Shown piece after piece: positions 26,788-35,166 of a stretch of DNA of 64,000 nt. The DNA lies in assembly GCA_047601745.1 (NCBI GenBank), contig JASGIS010000001.1, positions 930,001 to 994,000 on the forward strand, written 5' to 3'. How positions within the stretch are numbered: the stretch's first letter is position 1; each line of letters starts with the position of its first letter. A program made the translations under genes and the position numbers. Source of the stretch: JAKPAM01 sp047601745. Its GTDB lineage: Bacteria > Pseudomonadota > Gammaproteobacteria > Burkholderiales > Burkholderiaceae_E. The notes under the pieces were generated by a model. It was not told the DNA's origin and made no database searches. It worked only from the letters and a program-made list of their open reading frames with translations.

Positions 26788-28293
26788 TCAATGCGGCATC
26801 GGCATCGCCTTCAACCGCCTCAGCGCCCAGCTCCCCACCGGCCACAGCAGCACCAGCGCCGTCGCGATCGCCAGCCACATCGCGATCGGGCGCGTGACGA
26901 ACATCGACAGGTCGTCGTCGGACTTGATCATCGACGTGATGAAATTCTCTTCGATCATCCTGCCGAGCACGACGCCCAGGATCGCCGGCGCCACCGGAAT
27001 GCCGTTCTCTTCCATCAGGAAGCCGAGCACGCCGAACGCCAGCATGACGGCGATGCCGGACACCGAATTGGCGGTCGCGAACGCGCCGACGATGCAGAAG
27101 ACCAGGATCGACGGCATCAGCAGCGCACGCGAGATCGACAGGATCCGCGTGGCCAGCCGGATCGTTGCCCAGCCCAGCGGCAGCATGATCAGGTTGGCCA
27201 GGATGAACACGAAGAACACCGCGTAGATGTTCTGCGGGTTCTCGAGGAAGATCGTCGGCCCCGGGTTCAGGTTCTTCATGTACAGCACGCCGATCGCAAT
27301 CGCAGTGACCGAATCGCCGGGAATGCCGAACACCAGCGCCGGGATCCACGCGCCGGCCAGCGATGAATTGTTCGCCGCGCCCGATTCGATGATGCCTTCG
27401 ATATGGCCGGTGCCGAACTTGTGCGGTTCCCTGGAGAAGCGCTTGCTCATCGCGTACGACATCCACGACGCCATGTCGGCGCCCGAGCCGGGCTGGATGC
27501 CGACGATCGTGCCCAGCACGCTGCCGCGCACGATCGGCCAGCGATACCGCCTGGTCAGCGTCCACATGCCGGTGAAGACGTTGCCGAGGCGCTGGACGGC
27601 CAATCGCGCCGGCGGATCGATGCTGGTCACGTAGCGCAGCAGCTCCGACACCGCGAACATGCCGACCATCATCGGCACCAGGTCGATGCCGCCGAGCAGC
27701 TCGGGCTGGCCGAACGTGAAGCGCGGATGCGCGGCCGGGTTCTCCAGGCCGACGCAGGCAACCAGCAGGCCCAGCAGCAGCGATACGCAGGCCTTGAGCA
27801 CCGACGCGTTGCCGATGAACACCGCGCCCGCCAGGCCCAGCACGACCAGCCAGAAGTATTCGAACGAGGTGAACGCGAGCGCGGCCTCGGCCAGCAGCGG
27901 CGACCACCAGATCATCATCGCGGTGCCGAACAGGCCGCCGATCGCCGAGAACACCAGGCCCGCGCCGAGCGCGAGCTCGGCCTGGCCCTTCAGCGTCATC
28001 GCGTAGGCTTCGTCGGTATAGGCGGCCGACGCCGGCGTGCCGGGTATGCGCAGCAGCGCGCCGGGGATGTCGCCGGCGAAGATCGCCATCGCGGTGGCCG
28101 TGACGATCGCCGCGATCGCCGGCACCGGCGGCATGAAGAACGTGATCGGCACCAGCAGCGCCGTCGCCATCGTCGCGGTCAGGCCCGGAATCGATCCGAC
28201 GACCAGGCCGAACACGGCCGAGCCGAGGATCACCATCAGCACATGAGGATCGAACACCAGGCCGAGCGCCTGCGTGAAAACCGGCCAGGTCAT
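26788..28293 (-). CDS. tctA: Tripartite tricarboxylate transporter, large permease TctA
   Basis: A 501-residue membrane protein with about 12 helices, the usual length of TctA. The GLVVGSIPGLTATMATALL and SREPHKFGTGHIEGIIESGAANN segments are hallmarks of the family. GIQPGSGADMASW and GIPGDSVTAIAIG are the repeated glycine-rich transport motifs. It forms the ion-coupled translocation channel for a di- or tricarboxylate delivered by TctC. The ATG at 28293 lies 7 bp after the tctB stop, in a tctC-tctB-tctA operon. Confidence 0.95.
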   Translation of the reverse strand: MTWPVFTQALGLVFDPHVLMVILGSAVFGLVVGSIPGLTATMATALLVPITFFMPPVPAIAAIVTATAMAIFAGDIPGALLRIPGTPASAAYTDEAYAMTLKGQAELALGAGLVFSAIGGLFGTAMMIWWSPLLAEAALAFTSFEYFWLVVLGLAGAVFIGNASVLKACVSLLLGLLVACVGLENPAAHPRFTFGQPELLGGIDLVPMMVGMFAVSELLRYVTSIDPPARLAVQRLGNVFTGMWTLTRRYRWPIVRGSVLGTIVGIQPGSGADMASWMSYAMSKRFSREPHKFGTGHIEGIIESGAANNSSLAGAWIPALVFGIPGDSVTAIAIGVLYMKNLNPGPTIFLENPQNIYAVFFVFILANLIMLPLGWATIRLATRILSISRALLMPSILVFCIVGAFATANSVSGIAVMLAFGVLGFLMEENGIPVAPAILGVVLGRMIEENFITSMIKSDDDLSMFVTRPIAMWLAIATALVLLWPVGSWALRRLKAMPMPH

Positions 28294-28300
28294 CGGTGCC

Positions 28301-28774
28301 TCACCAGGCGATCGGCTGCAGCACGCCCCACGGCAGGGGGACGCGCAAACCGAAATAGAAGATCGTGTGGATGCCCAGCGCGACGACCAACGCGACCGGC
28401 ACGGCGACGCTCCAGCGCACGCGCAGCGTCGCGAACAGCGCCAGCAGCACGATGGCCGCGCAGACGATGAAGCCGAGCGCATCCAGGCACAGGATCGTGA
28501 ACAGCAACGCGCCGATCGTCACCGCGAACGCCAGCAATTGCCGCGGCGAACGCATCCACGGCATCCATTCGACCCACGATTGCCGATCGCGCTGGCGCAC
28601 GCCCCGAATCACCAGCAGCACGCCGCAGACGGCCAGCAGCGCGGCGATCAGGCCCGGAAACGCGCCCGGTCCGACGTTCTGGCCCGGTATCGCCGGGTAA
28701 GTGCGCACGTCCAGGCCGACGGCGGCGGCCAGTGCGATCAGGACCAGGCCGAGCAGCGCGTCGTTGACCTTCAT
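28301..28774 (-). CDS. tctB: Tripartite tricarboxylate transporter, small permease TctB
   Basis: A 157-residue protein with four hydrophobic helices, the standard layout of TctB. The segment YPAIPGQNVGPGAFPGLIAALL after the first helix is the conserved periplasmic loop of the family. It pairs with TctA in the inner membrane. It lies 22 bp after tctC and 7 bp before tctA. Sequence among TctB proteins is poorly conserved, and the assignment also rests on the operon context. Confidence 0.92.
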   Translation of the reverse strand: MKVNDALLGLVLIALAAAVGLDVRTYPAIPGQNVGPGAFPGLIAALLAVCGVLLVIRGVRQRDRQSWVEWMPWMRSPRQLLAFAVTIGALLFTILCLDALGFIVCAAIVLLALFATLRVRWSVAVPVALVVALGIHTIFYFGLRVPLPWGVLQPIAW

Positions 28775-28796
28775 CGCCGGGGCTCGCTCGCGCGCG

Positions 28797-29771
28797 TCAT
28801 GCGCGGATCCCCGCCGCTTTCATCAGCACGCCCATCTCCCGGTCGCCGGCCGCCATGAACTCGCCGAAGCCCGGACCATCGCGCCAGACCATGCCGAAGC
28901 CGCGCTGCGCCATGAAGTCCTGGAACGGCTGGCCATCGTAGATCGCGTGCATCGCCGCGCCGAGCCGCTCGGCGATCGGCGGCGGCAGCCCGCGCGGCGC
29001 GGCCAGGCCTCGCCATCCGCCGATGACCCAGCTCGAACCGGTCTGCGACTTGAGCGTCGGCACCGACGGATACAGCGGCGACGGCCGCTCGGCCATCACG
29101 GCCAGCGCGCGCGCCTTGCCGGCGTCGATCATCGGCCGCGCCTCGGGCAGCGAGACGACGGCAACGTCGACGCCGCCGGCCGCCAGGTCCGTCATCGCCG
29201 GCGCCGCACCGTTCGACGGCACCCAGCGCACGCTGCGCGGATCGATGCCGACGTCGCGAAGCAGGCCGGCCCAGGCCAGATGCCAGATACCGCCCTGGCC
29301 GGTGCCCGACGCCTTGAGCTTGCCCGGCTGCGCCTTGATCGCGGCCAGCAGATCGTTGACGCTGCGATGCGGCGAAGACGCCGGCACGATGACCGCCGCC
29401 GGCTCGACGCTCAGCAGCGCGATCGGCGTCAGATCGGCCGGGCCGATCTTCGTCAGCCCCAGCCAGTGCAGCATCGTCACCTCGACGGTGGCCATGCCGA
29501 TCGTGTAGCCGTCGGGCGGCGCCGACACGATCGCCTGGTGGCCGACGACGCCGTTGCCGCCGGTGCGGTTGACGACGTTGACCGGCTGACCCAGCTCTTT
29601 TTCGAGCAGCGCGGCGACGATGCGGGCCGTCGCGTCGGTGGCGCCGCCGGCCCCCCAGGGCACGATCAGCGTCAGCGGCCTGGCGGGGTAAGCGTCCGCG
29701 GCATGCAGCCGCGGCGCGGCGATCAGGCTCATCGCGCCCAGCAGGCGGGTACAGGCGGTTCGGCGCAGCAT
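28797..29771 (-). CDS. tctC: Tripartite tricarboxylate transporter receptor TctC
   Basis: A 324-residue periplasmic Bug-fold receptor with a signal peptide (about residues 1-24, cleavage near LHA-AD). The family segments are RPLTLIVPWGAGGATDATAR and PPDGYTIGMATVEV. Unlike the two other Bug proteins in this window, it is encoded with its own TctB and TctA. It is divergent from the TonB-receptor gene across 292 bp holding a TCCGTACGGA palindrome. The ligand is a carboxylate that the sequence does not identify. Confidence 0.93.
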   Translation of the reverse strand: MLRRTACTRLLGAMSLIAAPRLHAADAYPARPLTLIVPWGAGGATDATARIVAALLEKELGQPVNVVNRTGGNGVVGHQAIVSAPPDGYTIGMATVEVTMLHWLGLTKIGPADLTPIALLSVEPAAVIVPASSPHRSVNDLLAAIKAQPGKLKASGTGQGGIWHLAWAGLLRDVGIDPRSVRWVPSNGAAPAMTDLAAGGVDVAVVSLPEARPMIDAGKARALAVMAERPSPLYPSVPTLKSQTGSSWVIGGWRGLAAPRGLPPPIAERLGAAMHAIYDGQPFQDFMAQRGFGMVWRDGPGFGEFMAAGDREMGVLMKAAGIRA

Positions 29772-29900
29772 CGGCGGGTTCTCTCGCTCCGGGGTCGACG
29801 CGGCATTCTACGCACGCGCGGCCCGGACGCCTGTTGCGGCTCGACCACCGAGGGCCGGCGGCCGACGCCGCCGGTTCCGTGCGCCGACCAGGTCATCGTA

Positions 29901-29910
29901 TCCGTACGGA
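29901..29910. promoter_or_regulatory. Palindrome between tctC and the TonB receptor gene
   Basis: TCCGTACGGA is a perfect 10-bp palindrome in the 292-bp divergent region, extended to an imperfect 16-bp one by flanking GT and AC. It may be an operator for one of the two divergent promoters. No regulator gene is adjacent. Confidence 0.35.
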
Positions 29911-29981
29911 CACAACGCGATCGGCCGAACGAAACGCCGATCGAGCGCCATCGATCGTGGCGCCGGAGCTTTTCGTCTCTC

Positions 29982-29987
29982 TATAAT
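29982..29987 (+). promoter_or_regulatory. TATAAT -10 element before the TonB receptor gene
   Basis: A perfect TATAAT lies 76 bp before the receptor start. No recognisable -35 hexamer sits 16-18 bp upstream (GC-rich there), so the promoter would need an activator or an alternative contact. I see no Fur-box-like A+T-rich palindrome. Confidence 0.45.
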
Positions 29988-30063
29988 TGCTGTCGAATCA
30001 CCGACACGCCGCGCGAACGCCGGGTCGGCTCACCTTTCGTCATATCCGCAGGAATATTTCGTG

Positions 30064-32076
30064 ATGACTTCGATCGCGCGGTCCGATGGTCCGCCCGCGG
30101 CCCGGCGCGCCGGCCGGCGCCTGCTTCGGCTGACGGGTCCCGTCGGCTGCCTGCTGCTGGGCATCGGTCCGGGGGCGCAGGCCCAGGAACCGTTCCAGCT
30201 CGGCACGGTGCTCGTGCAGGGCAGCCAGCGTCCGGCGGAACAGGACACCGAGGACGTGGTGACGTTGCGGCAGATCGAGCAGTTCGACGCGTCGACCGTC
30301 GGCACGGCCGCCGCGCTGGTGCCCGGCGTCAGCATGACGCGCAACTCGCGCAACGAGGACATGATCTACCTGCGCGGCTTCGACCAGCGGCAGGTGCCGC
30401 TGTTCGTCGACGGCGTGCCGTTGTACGTGCCTTATGACGGCTACCCGGATCTCGGACGATTCTGGACCAGCGACCTGGCCGAGGTCCGCGTCGCCAAGGG
30501 CGCCGCCTCGCTGCTGTACGGCCCGAACGCGCTGGGCGGCGCGATCAACCTGATCACGCGCCGGCCGGTCAAGGCGTTCGAGGGCGACGTGCGCGTGGGC
30601 ATGGCCAGCGGCGGCGACCGGCGCGGCGCCGTCAACGTCGGCGGCCGCCAGCAGATGTGGTACTGGCAGCTCGGCGCCTCGTACGTCGAGGCCGATACGT
30701 TTCCGCTGTCGCGCGACTTCCGGGGCAACGCGGTCCAGCAGCCGGGCAACCGCGACAACGCTTATCGCACCGACAAGAAGCTGTCGCTGAAGGTCGCGCT
30801 GACGCCCAACGCGGTCGACGAGTACGCGATCGGCTACATGACGCAGCGCGGCGACAAGGGCAATCCGCCCTACGCCGGCGTCGCGCCCGGCAGCCCGAAC
30901 CGCTTCTGGCGCTGGCCGTACTGGGACGTGGACAGCCTGTACTTCGTCGGCAACACGCGGCTGGGCGACAAACACATCCTGAAATACCGGCTGCACGACG
31001 ACCGCTACAAGAACAGCATCCTCGCCTACACCAACGGCAGCTATTCGACCGAGCTGCTCAACGCGAGCTTTCCGAGCCAGTACGACGACAGCACGTCCGG
31101 TGCGAGCGTCGAGCTGGCCAGCTACGCGCTGCCCCGCCAGGAACTGCGAATCGCCTATCACTACAAGGTCGACCGCCACGAGGAAACGAACCCGCTGACG
31201 CCCGACAAGTCGTTCAAGGACGTCACGACCTCGCTGGCCGTCGAGGACGGCATCGACCTGGCGCCCGACTGGCGGCTGCGGCTGGGACTGAGCCATGACA
31301 GCCGCGACGCCAAACACGCCGACGTCTACGCGACCGGCCGTGCGTCGACCAACAACTGGCTGGCCGAGCTATCGCACACGATGGCGCCCGGTTCGCAGGT
31401 CTACGCGAGCCTGGCGCGCAAATCGCGTTTCCCGACGATCAAGGACCGCTATTCATTCCGGCTGGGCACGGCGATCCCCAACCCGGACCTGCGTCCTGAA
31501 ACGTCGCTGAACGTCGAGGTCGGCGCGCGCGGCGCGCCATGGACGGGCGGCAACGGCCATGCGGCGCTGTTCTACAGCCGGATCCGCGACCTGATGCAGA
31601 ACCAGGTCGTGCCGTCGACGCTGTGCGGCACGACGATCTGCAATCAATTGCAGAACATCGGCGATGCCCGGCACGCGGGCCTGGAGCTGTCGCTCGACCA
31701 GACGATCGGCCGCGCCTGGCGCGCCGGTGTGCGCTACACGTACCTGGTGCGCACGAACCTGAGCAATCGCGCGACCCCGCTGATCGACACGCCGCGCAAC
31801 CGGCTGTTCGCCTACGTCGGCTGGGCCGCCAGCGAAGCCCTATCGCTGCAGGCGACGATCGAAGCCGAGAACGGCCGGCAGGTCACTTATGGATCGGCCG
31901 GCTACGCGCGGCTGGCCGGTTATGGCGTGATCGGCCTCAAAGGAACGTGGCGCGTCGACAAGGCGGTGCAGATCGACATCGGCGCCAGCAACCTCACCGA
32001 CCGCGACTATGCGCTGGCCGACGGTTATCCGATGCCCGGCCGCATGCTGTACGCCAATGCCAAGTACACGTTCTGA
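30064..32076 (+). CDS. TonB-dependent outer-membrane receptor
   Basis: A 670-residue gated beta-barrel. The signal peptide is about residues 1-40, ending near AQA, and VLVQG is a possible TonB box. The plug domain (about 50-160) contains VPLFVDGVPLYVPYDGYPDLGRFW and GAASLLYGPNALGGAINLITRRP. The 22-strand barrel ends in the outer-membrane signature Phe (YTF). It imports a scarce large or chelated ligand using TonB energy; the plug resembles siderophore and metal-chelate receptors. ATG 30064 is favoured over the adjacent GTG 30061 because AGGA lies nine bases upstream. It is followed by a binding-protein gene and a di-heme oxidoreductase gene on the same strand. Confidence 0.93.
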   Translation: MTSIARSDGPPAARRAGRRLLRLTGPVGCLLLGIGPGAQAQEPFQLGTVLVQGSQRPAEQDTEDVVTLRQIEQFDASTVGTAAALVPGVSMTRNSRNEDMIYLRGFDQRQVPLFVDGVPLYVPYDGYPDLGRFWTSDLAEVRVAKGAASLLYGPNALGGAINLITRRPVKAFEGDVRVGMASGGDRRGAVNVGGRQQMWYWQLGASYVEADTFPLSRDFRGNAVQQPGNRDNAYRTDKKLSLKVALTPNAVDEYAIGYMTQRGDKGNPPYAGVAPGSPNRFWRWPYWDVDSLYFVGNTRLGDKHILKYRLHDDRYKNSILAYTNGSYSTELLNASFPSQYDDSTSGASVELASYALPRQELRIAYHYKVDRHEETNPLTPDKSFKDVTTSLAVEDGIDLAPDWRLRLGLSHDSRDAKHADVYATGRASTNNWLAELSHTMAPGSQVYASLARKSRFPTIKDRYSFRLGTAIPNPDLRPETSLNVEVGARGAPWTGGNGHAALFYSRIRDLMQNQVVPSTLCGTTICNQLQNIGDARHAGLELSLDQTIGRAWRAGVRYTYLVRTNLSNRATPLIDTPRNRLFAYVGWAASEALSLQATIEAENGRQVTYGSAGYARLAGYGVIGLKGTWRVDKAVQIDIGASNLTDRDYALADGYPMPGRMLYANAKYTF

Positions 32077-33613
32077 TACGGGCTCCGTCACGGATCCCGC
32101 CAGGCGAGCCGATACCGCCTCGGCCGACGCCCATGCCGCCGTACCGGGTGGCATTGTCACAGAATCTGGCGGCATTGTCGCCAGATCGGGTGGTATCGTC
32201 GCCGGATCGGGCAGTATCGTCGCCGCCGCGCGGCGGCGCTGGTTGCGCACCGGCGTCGCGGCCGCCGTGCTGGCGCTGGGCGGCGCGGCGGGTTCGCGAC
32301 GGGCATGGGCTGCCGGTGCCGCCGGCGCCGGCCCGGACACCGGCACCCGCACCGCAGGGGCAGGCGAAGACGCAGGCACGACCCGCGAGCTGACGGTGCT
32401 GACCAGCTATCAGACCGAGGTAGTGACGCGTTTCGAACGCGCGTTCGAGCACGCCCATCCTCGGATCCGCCTGCGCATCGTCTGGCGGCCGGCCAGCGAG
32501 AGCTTCGACTTCGTCCGGCAGCCCGGCCGATCCGGCATCGACGTCGTCTGGGCCGCGTCGCCGCGCCTGTTCGATGCGCTGGCCGAGGCCGGCGCGCTGG
32601 TGCCGGCGGGCGTCGACCGGCGCGGCCTGCCCGACCGGGTCGGCGGCACGCGGATCGACGATCCGTCCGGCCGCTACCTGGCGACCGAACTGGCCGGCTA
32701 CGGGTTCGCGATCCATCCCGGCTACCTGGCGCGACACCACCTGCCGGTGCCGCGCGACTGGCCCGACCTGGCCGACCCGCGCTACGACGGGCACCTGCTG
32801 GTGCCCAATCCGAACCGGGTCGGTTTCGCGCCGGTGCTGGCCGACATTCCGCTGCAGGCGTACGGCTGGCAGGCCGGCTGGGCGATCTGGAGCCGCATCA
32901 TGGCCAACGCGCGCAGCGCCGGCAGCGGCGGTCCGTTCCTGTCCGACGCGCTGACGCAGGGCCAGGCCGGCATCGCGCCGTCGATCGACTTCTTCGTCGC
33001 ATCGGCGATCGCGCGCGGCGCACCGCTGCAGTTCGTCTATCCGCGCCAGGGCGGCATCAACCCCGGTCACGTCGCGCTGCTGCAAGGCAGTCCGCACGCG
33101 GACATCGCCCGCCGGTTCATCGATTTCGTGCTGTCCGACGCCGGCCAGTCGCTGCTGCTGCATCCGGACATCCGCAAGCTGCCGGTGCGTCCCGGCGTCT
33201 ATGCGAAGGCGCCGGCCGGGTACCACGACCCGTTCGCGACGGCGGCGCGCGGCGGCTACCGCTACGACAATGCGCGGGGGCGCCCGCGCCTGAGCGCGCT
33301 GGCCGCGCTGTTCGACGCCAGCCTCGTCGCGCCGCTGCCTCGCCTGCAGGAAGACTGGCGCGCCTGGTACGCCGCCGAGCGCGACCGCGATCCCGCGGAC
33401 GGACGCCGCCGCGCGGTGCTGGCCGCGGCGCGGCGACTGCTCGAAGCGCCAGGCGCCACCGAGGCCGAGCTCGACGACCCATCGCTGCAAGCGATCTTCG
33501 AGCAGCGACGGCGCGACCCCGCGTCGGCCGCCCGGGCCGAGGCGATCGAGCGGCGCTGGCAGGCGCAGGCGGCCGAGCGCCTGGCGCGCGCTGCCGCGCT
33601 GCTCGATCGCTGA
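32057..33613 (+). CDS. Periplasmic substrate-binding protein (iron(III) ABC type)
   Basis: About 518 residues if translation begins at ATG 32057, which overlaps the receptor stop by 20 bp; a TTG at 32243 is an alternative. From about residue 113 it is a class-II periplasmic binding fold (ELTVLTSYQTEVVTRFERAF) of the iron/thiamine/spermidine ABC type. GINPGHVALLQGSPHADIAR in the second lobe is typical. RRRWLRTGVAAAVLALGG is a signal peptide, possibly Tat-like. Before it lies a four-fold GGIV heptapeptide repeat. The C-terminal ~120 residues are an extra helical Arg/Glu/Ala-rich region absent from ordinary binding proteins. No permease or ATPase genes follow. The likely ligand is a metal or metal chelate delivered by the receptor. 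Confidence 0.8.
   Translation: MPSTRSDTGSVTDPARRADTASADAHAAVPGGIVTESGGIVARSGGIVAGSGSIVAAARRRWLRTGVAAAVLALGGAAGSRRAWAAGAAGAGPDTGTRTAGAGEDAGTTRELTVLTSYQTEVVTRFERAFEHAHPRIRLRIVWRPASESFDFVRQPGRSGIDVVWAASPRLFDALAEAGALVPAGVDRRGLPDRVGGTRIDDPSGRYLATELAGYGFAIHPGYLARHHLPVPRDWPDLADPRYDGHLLVPNPNRVGFAPVLADIPLQAYGWQAGWAIWSRIMANARSAGSGGPFLSDALTQGQAGIAPSIDFFVASAIARGAPLQFVYPRQGGINPGHVALLQGSPHADIARRFIDFVLSDAGQSLLLHPDIRKLPVRPGVYAKAPAGYHDPFATAARGGYRYDNARGRPRLSALAALFDASLVAPLPRLQEDWRAWYAAERDRDPADGRRRAVLAAARRLLEAPGATEAELDDPSLQAIFEQRRRDPASAARAEAIERRWQAQAAERLARAAALLDR
32147..32230 (+). repeat. Four 21-bp tandem units encoding GGIV heptads
   Basis: Units 32147-32167, 32168-32188, 32189-32209 and 32210-32230 encode GGIVTES, GGIVARS, GGIVAGS and GSIVAAA. 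They are in frame with the binding-protein gene and lie upstream of its signal peptide, or in its leader if the TTG start is used. Confidence 0.9.
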
Positions 33614-33627
33614 CCGCCGCGGCGCCG

Positions 33628-35046
33628 ATGTCCGCGCGCGGCGTCCGGCGGTCCGTCGCGATCGGCGCGATCCTGGTGGCCTGCTGCGGCGGCGGAGGCG
33701 GCGGGCTCCGCGCGCAAATCCCCTCGCCCGAGCTCCCGTCCGAGCTCCCGTCCGAGCTCCCGTCCGAGCTCTCGTCCGCGCCCCCGTCCGAGCGAACGGC
33801 CGGCCCGGCGGCCGCGCCCGACCCGGCTGCCGGCCGCGCATCCGCGGCGCCGGACCCGCGCTGGTTCACCACCGACACCGGCCCCGATGCGTTCAGCCAG
33901 CCGATCGCCGGCCTGGGCGACGATGAACTCGCGCGCTTCTTCCGCGGCCGCAGCCTGTTCCGCCAGAACTGGGTGATCGCGCCCGCCCAGGACACGCGGA
34001 CCGACGGCCTGGGTCCGTTGTACAACCGCCTGTCCTGCGCCGGCTGCCACGAACGCAACGGGCGCGGCTTCGCGCCGGCCGGCCCGGAAGATCGGCTGCG
34101 CTCGATGCTGGTCAGGCTGTCGGTACGACAGCCCGACGGCAGCATCGTTCCGCATCCCGCTTATGGCGACCAGTTCAACGAGGAAGCCAACCCCGGCATC
34201 CCCGCCGAAGGCCGGCTGCGGATCACCTGGCGAGAGCACGAGCACGTGCTGCCCGACGGCCAGGCCGTACCGATGCGCTCGCCGGTGCTGCGCTTCGAGC
34301 AGCTCGCTTATGGTCCGATCGACCTCGGCACGCTGATGACGTCGATGCGCGTCGGCCAGCCGCTGATCGGCCAGGGCCTGCTCGACGCCGCCGTGCTGCC
34401 GCCGGGACCGCGCTTCGGCCATAAGGCCAACGTCGTCGACCTGCGCACGCAAGTGGCCGCCGCGTTCTCCGGCGACCTCGGCCTGACGACCTCGCTGTTC
34501 CCGGCACCGGCCTGCACCGCCGCGCAGACGGCCTGCCTGGACGCGCCTTCGGGCGGATCACCCGAGGTCGACGACGAACAACTGGATGACGTCGTCTTCT
34601 ACCTGGCTCTGCTGGCGATCCCGCAGCGCCGCGATCGCGACGTCCCGCAGGTCGTGCGCGGCGAGCGCGCGTTCGAGCGCTTCGGCTGCGGGCAATGCCA
34701 TCGCAGCGATCTGCAGACCGGCCGCGCGGCGCATACGCCGACGTTGCCGCCGGCGCGACTGCCCGCGTTCTCGGACCTGCAGCGGCACGACATGGGCGAC
34801 GGGCTGGCCGACGGGCGTCCGGACGGTCCGGCCAACGGCCGCCAATGGCGTACGCCGCCGTTATGGGGGCTGGGGCTGACCGAGGTGGTCGGCGAAGAGG
34901 CCGGTTATCTTCATGACGGCCGCGCGCGCAGCCTGCTCGAAGCCGTGCTGTGGCACGACGGCGAAGCGCGCGCCGCGCGGCAGGCGTTCGAGGCTGCCGG
35001 GCGCGGCGAGCGCGACGCGCTGCTGCGCTTCCTGCGCTCGCTGTGA
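33628..35046 (+). CDS. Di-heme oxidoreductase (DUF1111/DHOR family)
   Basis: A 472-residue secreted protein. After a hydrophobic signal (about residues 8-30) comes a Pro-Ser-Glu-Leu repeat linker, then the DHOR domain. Two c-type heme sites are visible: CAGCH at 137-141 in NRLSCAGCHERNGRG and CGQCH at 354-358 in FGCGQCHRSD. TPPLWGLGLTEVVGEEAGYLHDGRARSLLEAVLWHDGEA near the end is the family signature (residues about 410-448). DHOR proteins are related to MauG and bacterial di-heme peroxidases and often accompany iron-uptake imelysins. Its gene starts 14 bp after the binding-protein stop, so a redox step on the imported metal or ligand in the periplasm is likely but inferred. Confidence 0.88.
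   Translation: MSARGVRRSVAIGAILVACCGGGGGGLRAQIPSPELPSELPSELPSELSSAPPSERTAGPAAAPDPAAGRASAAPDPRWFTTDTGPDAFSQPIAGLGDDELARFFRGRSLFRQNWVIAPAQDTRTDGLGPLYNRLSCAGCHERNGRGFAPAGPEDRLRSMLVRLSVRQPDGSIVPHPAYGDQFNEEANPGIPAEGRLRITWREHEHVLPDGQAVPMRSPVLRFEQLAYGPIDLGTLMTSMRVGQPLIGQGLLDAAVLPPGPRFGHKANVVDLRTQVAAAFSGDLGLTTSLFPAPACTAAQTACLDAPSGGSPEVDDEQLDDVVFYLALLAIPQRRDRDVPQVVRGERAFERFGCGQCHRSDLQTGRAAHTPTLPPARLPAFSDLQRHDMGDGLADGRPDGPANGRQWRTPPLWGLGLTEVVGEEAGYLHDGRARSLLEAVLWHDGEARAARQAFEAAGRGERDALLRFLRSL
33730..33789 (+). repeat. Five 12-bp tandem units in the DHOR gene
   Basis: Four GAGCTCCCGTCC-type units (33730-33777, the fourth with one change) and one degenerate unit (33778-33789) encode ELPS ELPS ELPS ELSS APPS. 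They form a flexible linker between the signal peptide and the catalytic domain. Confidence 0.92.
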
Positions 35047-35093
35047 CGCGCCGGGCCTCGGTGCGCCGGCCGGTCGGCGATCCGATCAGGCCC

Positions 35094-35151
35094 GGTGGAA
35101 CCGGTGCGATGCCGGCCGAGAAGGCCTATTCGACTTCGCACTGGTTCCACC
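35094..35151. terminator. Long inverted repeat between convergent genes
   Basis: The 16 bases at 35094-35109 pair with 35136-35151 over the whole length, with a single G-U wobble in the + strand transcript; the loop of 26 bases contains a smaller GGCC-rich stem. It lies in the 120-bp gap between the stops of the DHOR and aldehyde dehydrogenase genes and is well placed to end both transcripts. No U-tract is present. Confidence 0.65.
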
Positions 35152-35166
35152 GTTTCCGGCACTGCG

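Noticed and set aside
26791..28470. Several + strand open frames opposite tctA and tctB
   Set aside because: Arg/His/Gln-rich shadow frames with no recognisable domain; the opposite strand has a clear TctAB pair.
29940..30063. Fur box before the TonB receptor
   Set aside because: No GATAAT-type palindrome is visible; only the TATAAT element and the TCCGTACGGA palindrome farther upstream.
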